Positions 48,301 through 59,853 of a stretch of DNA of 64,000 bases are shown here, piece after piece (the stretch's first letter is position 1; each line of letters starts with the position of its first letter). Location: positions 14,167,782 to 14,231,781 of the forward strand of contig CM041545.1 in NCBI GenBank assembly GCA_023238725.1, written 5' to 3'. A model generated the notes under the pieces. That model worked only from the letters and a program-made list of their open reading frames with translations. It was not told where the DNA came from and made no database searches. The position numbers and the translations under genes were made by a program. Source of the stretch: Scortum barcoo (Eukaryota > Chordata > Actinopteri > Centrarchiformes > Terapontidae).

Positions 48301-50700
48301 GGGTTTTCTTCGAAGCTGTATGTACCAGTGCCTTCAGGCATTCTCTCTACAAACTACCAGCCAAGGTGTCTTTAGCACCTCCTCACCCATTCCCGGAGGA
48401 GGCTACTCCTCCCTGAATGGCATCCGCGTCCTCAGCCTGCTATGGATCATATGTGGACACTCTGCACAGTTCCCCGTAATAAACAACCTGGGTATGACCA
48501 GTCTTACCGTCACTTGCTCAGTCAGTCTGCAAGGCATTCAGTTACCTACATATTCTCACACTGCATTGTCTCTGTTGCAGATAACTACAAAAACTGGAAG
48601 ATAACAGTGGAAAGCAGTCCTCTGCATGTGCTTACCATTGGTGGGCCTGTTTTTCTGGCAGTGGACACCTTTTTACTGTTAGGGTGAGACTGAATACATG
48701 ATTTTTTAAAACACCGTGGATTTAAAGTATTTTTTGTATTATTGTGAGTTTTAAGTTGCCAGTTTTAGCAGTTTCTAGCTTTTGTGTTGCAGGGGTCTGC
48801 TTAGTGCAAGGTCTCTGCTGGGCTCCATCAACAGGGCGGAAGACAAACTGAGCCCCAGTTTGGTGGCCAGCTACCTCTTCAAGAGGATTAAAAGGTACTT
48901 TATGTCATCAAATGATGTTATGATAGTCTATCTGCATCACGGTGTCTTTCTTGGTAAACAAAATGGATTCAGAAGCTCCTCATTGTATGTGTGATCTAAA
49001 GCCAGTAATGTAAATTTGAATGATCTTTGTCTTTCTTTTGCTGCAGGATTCAGCCACTGCATCTGTTTATTATGTGTCTAACCATTGGCCTCATCTCTTT
49101 GGTCCAGTGGGGACCCTACTGGTTCCCATTTATAAATACGATGATGGACTGCAAGAGTTACTGGTGGGCTAACCTACTGTTGATTAGCAACCTCCTACCA
49201 GTCCATGAGATAGTAAGTTTAAGCAGAAATCCACTGTACTGTATAGTAGCTTCAGTAACATTTTAATCTATATCTGTATTATTATTTTATTTCTCAATCC
49301 CACCTCAGTGTATTCCTTGGACATGGTACCTGTCTTTGGACTTCCAGTGTTATGCCACCACTCCTTTGTTGGTCTATTTTTATAGGCTGTAAGTCCTTTC
49401 ATATGATGCAAAACTTGAAATTTGAATAATAGCCAACGTAATCTTATTCAGCCTGTCTTTTGTTTATCAGAAACAGATGTGTGTTTGCTGTTGTTGCTGG
49501 AGGTCTTCTGCTGATGACCACAGTGGTCAGTGCTGTTATAACTGCCCTGTTTCAGCTGCCAGTCTTCCAACCGTCTACACTGTAAGACTTTGGGATGGTT
49601 ATCTAATACTAATGAAAACAGCTTAGGAATCAAATACATCAAATGTAAAGTGTCTTAGATGTCAAGTTATTTTCTTACTTTGTCTTACTTTTTTCATTTT
49701 AGGCCAATGTAAAAGAGATTAAAGGCAAACTATCTTTATTTGTTTGTTTCTTTATTTTTGCAGGACATCTGAAAATTATGTTTTATATTACTATGTGAAA
49801 CCCTACACAAGATATGGGCCATTTTTAATAGGTATCTTGACTGGAATATACTTGACAACAAAGAAAAATCCACTGTTGAAGCGAAAGGTGAGAATATCTG
49901 ATTATCTGCCACAGTCTTTAGACATAGTTTGTTCTGAAATCTGTATGTACATCTTGTATGCTCTTTTGTAACATTATTAAGCCGAAGAGAGTCAAATAAG
50001 CTGCTTTCACACTTTTTGTGTCCATCTTTTGCTCCAGTGGCAGGCAGCACTTGGTTGGTTCTGCTGTCTGTCACTCATGGCTGCCTTGATTGGATTGGCC
50101 TACATCCTCAAAGAGACCCCAGCCTATCCTTCGGTGCCACATGCTCTCTACCAGGGACTGCACAGACCACTCTGGGCTCTGGGTGTGAGCTGGGTCATAG
50201 TGGCCTGTGAGGAGGGTTATGGAGGTAAACCAAGGAAAAAGAAAAATATACTTAAAACAATACCTAGTACCTACTCTACACTATACAAATAGACATTTTA
50301 AAACTATGCTGCACTTTCTTGTGTTCATCGCCGTTTCTCCAGGTTTTATCAAGAGCCTCTTGACATTAAGGTTCTGGGTTCCTCTTTCCAATATTAGTTT
50401 TGCCTGCTATCTAACACATCCTGTCTTCATTATCCTCTACATTGGCTTGCAGGAGACCCCAATCCACTACACAGACATCAACTTTGTAAGTACTTTAGAA
50501 AGCATTTCCAAATTGACTATTATTTGGCCATCATCTCAATGTTTGTTTGTTTTTTTTAACTAATGTATTATGTGTATGTCTCCTCTCCTCTTTAGATGTA
50601 TCTGTTCCTTGGCCATCTGGTGCTCACGCTGGTGGTGAGCTATGTGCTTACTGTGCTGGTGGAGAAGCCCTACCTCCTCCTAAAATGGAGCAGAACATAG
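45347..50700 (+). CDS. oacyl: O-acyltransferase-like protein (acyltransferase 3 / NRF-6 family)
   Basis: Multi-pass membrane protein related to C. elegans NRF-6; its substrate is unknown. Fifteen GT-AG exons: 45347-45503, 47303-47436, 47546-47624, 47717-47852, 47937-48139, 48279-48491, 48581-48683, 48793-48894, 49047-49212, 49309-49388, 49471-49581, 49764-49887, 50038-50224, 50343-50485 and 50596-50700. They total 2043 bases (680 residues) with no stop or frame break. A signal peptide (CLGWVVFPLLAGCSVA) leads a cysteine-containing lumenal NRF domain (about 30-165; MYDAFGKMG, GICVPDSCGEEDV). A first membrane helix is at about 171-191. The acyltransferase 3 core begins about 280: conserved His in WIICGHSAQFP (about 297), DTFLLLGGLLSAR, WYLSLDFQCY, KPYTRYGPFLIGILTG and, near the end, CYLTHP (His about 624). 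All signature motifs are present, so it looks functional. Confidence 0.93.
45504..47302 (+). other. oacyl intron 1
   Basis: A 1.8 kb AT-rich intron that contains family C repeat material near 46595-46670. An AGCTAGCT-rich stretch lies near 46395-46440. No second gene is recognised. Confidence 0.7.
46595..46670. repeat. dispersed fish repeat fragment (family C, copy 3)
   Basis: It shows ACAGTGGTGGAGGGGGTACT, TGCTTAAGTAAAAGCAGTAA and TACCACAGA. These are the start phrases of the ACTTAAGTAAAAGTA family. Confidence 0.45.
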
Positions 50701-50798
50701 AGACAAGTCAGGACACAAAAGACATATTCAGTTAACATCTCTAAACTTAAACTCTGGTTTTATGTGCAATTTTAATGCTCTTGTTCAATTCTGCTGAA

Positions 50799-50804
50799 AA
50801 TAAA
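50799..50804 (+). terminator. candidate oacyl polyadenylation signal
   Basis: AATAAA in the context TGAAAATAAAAAAGC lies about 100 bases past the oacyl stop codon. It implies a short 3' UTR. Confidence 0.5.
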
Positions 50805-52639
50805 AAAGCTGGGGGGCATAGTTTGGGTCCACTTGTCGCCTTAGAGGGAAAGGTCACTGCAAATCAATACAAAGTTGTTCTGAGTGAACAACATATCCCA
50901 TGATAAAACATTTATATTCTGAACATTTTATATTCACTAATAATATTTATATTATTTTGTCATTTATTAACTGCAGAGATTATCTTGGAGGATTTTTGGA
51001 AAAAATTACAATTATAGATCTTCAAGAAATCCAAAATGTGAAAACCTGAAGGTGGACTCCCGTTCACTCTGTGATAAACTTTCTTCTAATGCCTAAGTCA
51101 TTCCGTCCTGTCATGGAGAGTATTAAATATTTATTATTATTCATTCATTGAAACAGATTTACATTTTATTCAATCTCACAGGTAAATTGATATATCATTA
51201 CAGATGACATTTAGGGCCATTTTTTACATACATTTTTTACAGTTATATGCAGTAATATATAGCAACATCACTGACATCACATTGTTCTAGAAAAATCAAA
51301 TAAATTAAATCTCCATCTTGCATCTCTGCATTTAGGGAAGTTATTAAAAGATGATTAAGATTGCTGCCCTCTTGCGAAGGACAAGACTAGTGTGACTGAG
51401 TTCCTTGTGAATCACACTTCATCGTATTCCCCTGCAATCTTTCCCCTCTATTTAATGGTGCTAGAGTGAGACAACGCAAATAACTTGGATTACATTCTCA
51501 CTGCACTTTCCATGGCAGTGAGTCAGAATTCACAAGTGACACTGACTCATCTGGTGAGATCATAAGAAAGGTGTCTTATTCATCATTCGTCATTTCTTAT
51601 GACGCAAAAAAAGACAAGCTACGTTTCCATCCCAGCACAGGTCTGTTGTGCGTTGTGTTAGGCTGAGTAATATCGTAATCTGTGGTGCACAGTCACAAAG
51701 AAATATCTCGATCCTTCTGCTACTGTTTATCTCTCGCCACTCACACAGAAACAAGCTCCTTATGTGGAGATTTTTCCCACAGTAATGTTGTAAAATCAGC
51801 ATGATGGAGCACTGTTCCGATAAATTGCTGTCAGGTGGTTTAAAAGTTGTTGATAATGTGTCTGTCTAAATTGTTCAAACCTCCTCCTGATATCATGTTT
51901 GACACTAAGAGACACTAATAAATCCTCCCTTCCAGTTTCAGCATTCACTGTGTTTACTTGGGCCATGTTTTATTTCATAGTTTAGGCTAGACTTCTTCTT
52001 TCAGTGGTGTTATGCCAAATATGGCTTGCTATTTCTTTCATAACACTTTGGCATAGCTAAGATGCATCTCATATCTTTCATTTGCCTGCTATGGCCCTCC
52101 GGCTTTAATTGGTTCAGGAGACGCATCCTTTAACTGACTCTCACGCACCCACATAGACAAAACATGGTTATGACGCACAGTTCTCACATGTGCAACACCA
52201 TTTTCCACCTGGTGCTGTTAGGGAAGTTTAGGGAAAGAGGCCAGACGCCAGGCTGAGGCAGACTGTGCAACAACATGGTGTAAAAATATAGCCTGCTTTG
52301 GTAAGATGACACTTTGCTCACTATGACTACAAGAGCCCATGGGGCAGCGTCCAATCCGAAACCCCAAAACAACATGCTCAAGATGGTGTAACATGTCTGA
52401 GTTGGTGATCTTTTTCCAATGTTGAACACTGTTTCAGCTGCTGTTTTGGAGAAAGAAAAATGTAGTATTCTTACAGTTTAATACTTAATGTGGCTGAGAT
52501 GCTCATACTGTTATTAGTGCTGCTGCCAGATACGTTTTCTATTTCATATTTATACCTGCATTTATAAGATTTAACACACTGATGTGGCCCCACCACAGAG
52601 TTCAGAAAGTGCAGTGAATCTCTGTACTTGTGACTTGCA

Positions 52640-52775
52640 AGCGGTGTAAAAAGATCTGATCATTTACTCTACTAAGTAAAAGTCTCTAAGTATTATCCGC
52701 AGAATCTACCTAATGTATCAAAAGTAAAAGTACTTATCATATAGTAAAAAGGTTATATCTGATGTTTTAGTAAGC
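52640..52775. repeat. dispersed fish repeat fragment (family C, copy 4)
   Basis: It holds AAAAAGATCTGATCATTTAC, CTAAGTAAAAGTCTC and TATCAAAAGTAAAAGTACTT. These phrases are shared with the copies at 23620 and 40125. Confidence 0.45.
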
Positions 52776-54039
52776 AGAAGAAGATAAATGAAGAAAAACA
52801 AACTAAAAAGAAAGAATTCAGTCAAATCTCTTTTATTTCTTTTCAAAACTTACAAAGTTATTTCATTACAATAAACCAGACCTGAAATATGTTTTGAAAA
52901 GAAAGAAAAAACAGTAGGATCAAGTGCACATTAACACACAACCCCCTGCCCCCAACACACACACACACAAAACATACAATAGTCCAATAATAATCCCTCT
53001 GTTGCTCAGTAGATTTAAAAGGAACCCAAAGAACAGGTGTACGAACACAAGAGTTACATAATGAGTCAAAGGACATGACATCATTTTAATGGTCTGTGTC
53101 CTCAACCTCTTCTGTTTATTGTGCTCGTAACAATAAACAATGCCCTTTGTTATGTGTGTGTGTGTTTGTGTGTGAGAAATCAGTGACAGGTTTTATGAAT
53201 GAACACCCCCCTTCACACACACATACACACACACTAACAATAGTGACTTCACACACTGCTTTGCCAAACTATTTGGAGGAGTGTCAGTGTTCTCAGAGGA
53301 GCAAAACTTTGTCATAAATAGTTTATATTTTTGTTTGTTTATTAAAAAATCTGACCTGAGAAACTGCAGTTTTATTGGAGGGTCCCTGTTGTTAAACCAT
53401 TATTTACAATGTGGTGATTTTAAAACAGTACATGCATCCGCTCCCCTCACCTCCCACGGGCACAGTGACAAAAGAGCCATAAATGACTCTTGGTTACAAA
53501 ACTGTCTTTCACTGACATTATGAAACAACGTTTAGTAACAACACTTGGTGCAATTTGGAAGTAGTCAACACTTTTGTACCGTGTTTGTTCCAACCAAGTG
53601 TAAAATGACTTTATATTAAGCATAGAAAGCAAATTAGAGAAAAGAGTGATGAAAATTGTTGCAACGTTAAGGTCTTAGAGTTGGGCTGCCTGTTTTTTTT
53701 TTATGGAAATATAAGAAGAATGAGTAATAAAGACAGCCTACAACAAAAGGAAGAGGAGAACTGCAAGACATGAAGTCAAAGACAGTAAAGTATAGGAGTT
53801 TTGTAGTGGGAATAAAGCACTAAAAGTTGTCAAGCATCAATATGAGATCATTGAATTAAGTAACAAAGACTGATGATAATGCTGTGCTCTTTTCCATGAC
53901 CAAATGATTATTTAAAGATGGAGTGAAGTGTAACAAGAGACCTGTTTCGATCATAAAAAAGGAGCCTCAGGTTTTTTCTATGCAGGTAAAAGCATAATTG
54001 TTTCACACCTTTAAGTACAAACAATTGTCACCTTCCCAC

Positions 54040-54830
54040 TAAATTATTGGACCATTCAAATCACTGGAAAGTGAGCTGCGATTTATGTCTTTAGGGATTA
54101 GCTTGTGTTCACTGCTTATGAGATGAGTAATTTGACTAAATGAGAGGCAAAGTCACATTTAATCAGTGTCACGCCAGGGTGAGATAATTGACTACTAATG
54201 ATTTTCCACAAAAGCCAAGACAGGCCTCTTGGCTTTGGTCTGGCCTGATTATGTTGTTTTGGTCACTGACAACAGCGCATTGTTGCCTTGCCAGAGCAGT
54301 TAGAGGGGTGTTACTGTGGCTGGAAATGTGACCCTCAATGTCACAGGTGCACTATAAACACATCTTTGTACTGAGAGCTTTTATTTTGTATTACATTTAG
54401 TGGAAAACATCTACAATATATTTTGGTTGTGTTTTTTCCATGCTCAACTCTACTCTGTAACACTTGCTTTGCTTGTTTGTACCTATTGAATGTAACTGAA
54501 TAAGCCTGCTTAATATTATTTACTAGCTTAGTAGTAAGAGTGTTAAGTTCTCCTTTGGAAAATTAAATCTCTTATTAAAGAAACAGCCTTGCATTTAAAG
54601 AAGATTAGCTGTTTGTCTGTATTTGATCTTTCTAATTAACATGAGTTGGACAGACAGGAGTGACATAATGATTTAACTGATTATTTTCCCTTCATACATA
54701 ATGTCTAATTGCGACAAAATGACTACATTAACCTAATCATTTCTCCTGTGTGTGGTTGATTCTCAATATTTATCTCACTGTCAAGGGTCAGAAACATCCC
54801 TTAATTAAATTTCCAACAACAACCACAAGT
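54040..54830. promoter_or_regulatory. candidate conserved non-coding elements between oacyl and alpk2
   Basis: Two sub-blocks, about 54040-54330 and 54590-54830, have balanced composition, no repeats and many homeobox-type cores (TTTAATCAG, ATAATTGACTACTAATGATT, CTAATTAACATG, CTTAATTAAAT). This is a judgement from composition only. Confidence 0.25.
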
Positions 54831-57188
54831 CCAAGTGTTTAGAAGAGTCAATCTGTAAAGTAGGCCATCACTGAAACAGCCTGTAAATATAGATATCGAG
54901 TGCTAAATGTTCAAGATCGGCACATGCCCACAATATCAGGTAACCGACTTTGTACTTGTGGGGGACAACAGCTAAAAATAGACTCACACCCCGAGACCGC
55001 CGGCTCTGCCTGAGCTCATACTGGAGTCCTACATCATAGGTCCATATCCTCAACCACACGGCTATGAAAAGGGTACGTACTGCATGCATGGCTGAAAATC
55101 CCCCTTCACTGGCAACTGTTTTAATGCCTCAGGTATTAATAATAGTTTTCTCATGTGTGATTCAGCTGTGAGGTAACTTGTTAGACATTTGCTTGCTTGT
55201 TTTCTTCGGTGAAATGGTAAATGTTGTGGTCTGTCACAATGCTGCTGACAGGTTGGCGCTGCTGTTCATGTGATGAACCTTGCCAAGCATCAGAGCTAAT
55301 CTCTTAAAGTGACTTACAAGTATCATGAATTTGGATGAATATTTTAGTAGTCACTCTGCTCATTTGTAAGTGAATCACCGTTGAGAAAGTCTTACATTTT
55401 GAGGCAACTTGTTTAATAATTTGCAAAAGTCACATTCATATTTGCTTGATTGGTCCTTGAGCTCACGTCTTTCAAGCAAGTTGTTCGCGGACAGGGGATT
55501 TAGAGATGCAGTAGGCAGGATCTATTTTGGCACAGGTGGTCAAGATGAAATTGAATTACACTTTCTTGCTCTCAGTCGTGCATGTGCTGACAGCTTTATT
55601 GTTTTTTAGTGTCAGGACAGATCAAGCCCTATCAGTGCAACTCAACCATACCATCAGGATTGAATACGGTCCAATTTAGATTTCAAAGTGCCTCAAAAAG
55701 TGGGTTACTTCTTAGATATATGGCCTATCATCATATACGTATCAAATCTAAATATGGAGTCAGTGTACTGCATGTGATTGTGGTGTATCAAAGTGATGGA
55801 AGTCATTCAAGGAAAACAAAAAATTGTCTTATAATATCAAACATATGTATGAAAAAATTACTTCACGGACACAAAAACATGCTTCTAAGACATGAGTTTA
55901 GTGATTTCCAAGTATAATATTGTATGAAATGTGTTTATGACCAAGGTGTTTGTCAGTAAGTTAGGACCTATATTCCATAGTAAACATGTCAGGCTTGATG
56001 GCTTGGCTAGGTGTCCTTCACTGCAGCAGGAATGTGATAAATGCAGGTCATGGGGGAAGATGCACCGGTATTTTTCCAGTGTCTCTGCCACCGGTTCCCC
56101 TCCTGCAATCTTGTATATCAGGGTGCATGTTTTGAAACCTCACCCTTCAACACTTCACATCAGGCACATATGTCAGGTAGTGGGCGACGCAGGCGATGGG
56201 ATTTTAAAACAGGTGCTTTTAAGACACAGCTATTCTTAAAGTCTTTAAGTAATTGTAGATTTAATCTAAAAGAAAAATTGTATGACATAAAGATGAACTA
56301 AACGCATCATACATACTTAAACAATTTAAATACCAAAGAACTATGTAAAATAATATATTTCAATCTGATTGGTGTTAATTTAGAGCTACAGATTCTCTGC
56401 TGAATTGTTTTAATGTGTGCACCAATGTAATTGTTTAGAAAAGTTTTGAATGGGAAGAACCTGAAATACCAAAGAAAGTTACCTTATATACCTCTATATC
56501 TTGATATTTTACAGTATTTCAGCTTAAGACAAATAAAAGAGAAGTGACAGCTGGAAAGCTAAAAACAGGATATTTAGAAAATGAACTGCACCGTACTATA
56601 TCATACTGCAATGTAGACACTTTGAATTAATGAGTAATACCAGAGTTACTCAACATTTCTCTCAGTATGTAACTATATCTGGTATTTGAATGTGAATATT
56701 CTTGTGTTTCTCATGTGGTAAATTGCAAATATTTACTGGACTGTATAAAAGATTAACAACACATCCCATGTATTAGTGTATATAATAATATATTGATAAT
56801 ATAGAGAGAGCATATTTTGCTACCTCTCAGTAGTGTAAGACAATGGAAACTGGAGAGTGTTGTCTGCAGCTGCTACCACACACCAGACCTTTCTATTATC
56901 TCCTAAGTAAAAACAACAGAAAGGTTTCCTGATGATAAGGTATGTCAAGTGTCCTTTAAAAGCTTCTAAAATAGATGCAGCATGCCATTTAAAGGGACAT
57001 CTCCTGCAACTAAGATAAACAGCTAGGGGGAGACAAATATGCACATGGGTCAGATTATTTCCGTATGTCTATTTTTTCTGGTTTTACAACTCGGCTGTGA
57101 AATATTTTAATTCTCTGTTAATGTCATGCTTCACTTTGCAGGTACTAGATCTGAAAACACAAGGATCCAGGTGAACACGAGAGAGGAA

Positions 57189-57275
57189 ATGACACCAGTA
57201 GAGCCAGACACAAACTATGTGTGCACAGATCTCAGTGCCATTCATCCCAAAACTTGGCCTAACGTTGCTGTTTGA
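57189..57275 (+). other. upstream open reading frame before alpk2
   Basis: An ATG at 57189 opens 28 codons that end at TGA 57273-57275, in the same frame as the alpk2 main start at 57330. A second in-frame TGA follows at 57306-57308. A clear acceptor (CTTCACTTTGCAG) ends at 57141, so this segment is probably the transcribed 5' part of the alpk2 exon. Confidence 0.4.
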
Positions 57276-57329
57276 CAGCCCAAGACTCGCTGCCGACGAT
57301 CCCTCTGAACAGTGCAACTAAAAGTCCAG

Positions 57330-59814
57330 ATGGATCTGTCACTCCTTTGCACGGATGACCAAACGCGGTCGCTGCCAGCTCTGACAGACAGCCAAACTCG
57401 GGATTTACACTCGCTTTCTCTTCTGCACAGTCCAGCAACACTGCCTGCATACAAGACAGGAGCAGAGACTTTGTCGGATCTCTCAGACCCCACCGACAAA
57501 CCAACCGAGACTTTATCAAGCATCTCCAAATGCCTCTGTCAGGAGAAAGGCACAGACCCAGACTGTCTGAAGCCTTTATCATCACACTGTAATATGTCAG
57601 AGTGTCTGTCGCTTTGCTCAGAGCCTGAACCACAAGACGATGATTCCAGGGTTTGTAGCTATTTTAGCCCGTCAAAACCTGTATTACCTATTTTACCTCA
57701 CCTCTCTCATGACCTTATATCCCCGCGATCTGAATCATTTTCAAAGTTTCACGTTAAACAAGAACCAGCCCTCTCCTTTTCTCTCATGCAAGAAAATAAA
57801 ACTTTTGAGGCTGTGTCATCTACTTCAGAGGGTTTGATAGAGACATCGCTCACCGAGCCTCTCTCCAGCTGCTGCTTCAGCTCTGAATACAGTCAAGCCA
57901 CTCATCTATTAAAGTCCTTATCACATCAGTCAGATAGTTTAGAGAGTGATACTGTCATAACTCCTGTATCAGACCTTTATATCTTTGAAAATGAGACACA
58001 GGACTTCATCCTGAGGCCTAATGTAGATCTCCAGGAGATTAAATGTTCTGAATACCAGCCATTATCACAAACAGAGGGGGGAAAAGTTGATTGCGATACA
58101 CAAGCCCTAGTGTGTGAGTCAGAAAACGCAGTGACACAATGTCATCGCGAACAAGCTTTGTTGGACCATGAGTCAGATGTGAACCAACAGACAAGGATAA
58201 GACCACCTGCTGCGGATGCCTGCGAGACAGGGTTGATGTCGGTAAATGATGCGAGGCGAGGAAAAGCAGAGGTCGCTGATTCAACCCCCCAACCACGGCG
58301 AAGTGACAGCCCCATTGAGCTGTGGCTGGACGCATGCCAGTATCTGACAAGTGAGGATGCAGAGGAGAGGGATGCTTTGGACAAGACTAGGCATTGTGTG
58401 ACACAAGGAGGGCTCACGGCCACCAGTGACTCGTCTTTTACTGCAGGAGAGACACCAGTGTCAGGTTACAGCTCTGATGGCAGTGAGAGGATTGGCTGGT
58501 CCGGCAATGACACCAGAGGTTGGGGGCCACCGGTTGAGAGGTGGTCGTCAGTGGACAGCTGGGCGAGTGCGCTCTCAGACTGGACTGGGATCCTCACGAC
58601 TCCACCAGAGGACTTCACATCTGCCTTCACAGAGATAGGGGCTGAGATAGATGCTTTGACACTGGCACTAGCAGAGGTGAATGCTCACACAGACACAGAG
58701 GCATCCAAAGAGGGAAAGAGTCAAAAGCCAGCAGCGCAGGCACAATCGCAGCCACCCATGGGCGTCCAGGATCATCCACTAGAGGCACAAAACACCCGAG
58801 AGGGCTGTGTCCTCTCTGGGCAGACCTGTCTCTCTTCTTGCCTCGAAGCTGCAGGACCTGAGATCCGGGACAGAGAGGGCTCCCGGAGCACTGAGTCCTT
58901 GTGCGACTCAACCCCCTCCACACAAGAGGAAACATGCTGTCCATGCCCCACATACCAGCCCTCATCCATGGGATCATCTGGCACTACAGTGGCCTCTCCT
59001 GGAGGATACGGTGTGGATGTGATGCACAGAGCTACTTCTTCTGCTGATCTTGAGTTTTCTCACTTTGGTGAATATGACAAGTCCTTGGACTTTTTCATGG
59101 GCAATGAAGACAACCCAATCATACTGAACATAGTAGAGGATACAGATCTCGAGGGACAAAATGCAGCTGCAGGGCTAACAGCTGAGAAGGTAAGACGACA
59201 TACTGTACACTTTTATATTGTTATCATCCCGCACAACTCAGGAAAGTGTTTGATCCCACATGTACTACCTACCTGCCTACACACTCCCAAACACACACAA
59301 ACCCTACTTTCTCCAAAGTGTGTGGCAGTGGAACGATACACCCTTTATGATAGAATGAATAACAGCGATCACCTTCACATCGGTCGTGGTGGCCAACAGA
59401 TAAATCAGTCAGGCGCTTTGGAAACACGGCCAGAACATTAAGAGACATTCCCGCTCCTGTCCTTGTCAGTGTTGTCATACCAGTAGCTGGTCAGGAGATG
59501 AGTAGAGAGTGAAATCCACGTATGTCGCCATCGCTAGAGTATTGTCGCCTTGCTCTGGATGGGAGCCATTCATTGTCCACCCAAGGACTGTCACCCGGGC
59601 TCGAGTCTGTATTATTGGTTAAGTCCTTTGGCTGCCATCTCAAAGACTGACAGCTGTGTGTGCCGAAGGAAACAGGAGTGCTTGAGAGGAAAACTTCAGA
59701 AATGGCATCTAATAATAGCTGAGAGTTCAGTGATAATAGCATGCATCCGTGGCATGTCAGGGCGGAGGGGTGAGAGGAGAGCACAGCTGAGGACTGAAAC
59801 ATGACCCTTCCCTG

Positions 59815-59853
<39 letters not shown>

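Larger units (their letters stand above)
50701..57141. other. oacyl-alpk2 intergenic region (or alpk2 5' introns)
   Basis: 6.4 kb with no recognised coding exon. I looked for an N-terminal immunoglobulin-like domain of alpk2 and for MALT1 exons and saw neither. It contains a family C repeat fragment (52640-52775), CA and TG tracts near 52955 and 53150-53185, and two stretches of conserved appearance (54040-54330 and 54590-54830). At 55400-56300 there are overlapping short open frames of unknown meaning. Confidence 0.6.

Noticed and set aside
59190..59441. Extension of the large alpk2 open frame past 59189
   Set aside because: A strong gtaaga donor at 59190, and the phase-0 match to the exon at 60344, make this read-through intronic.
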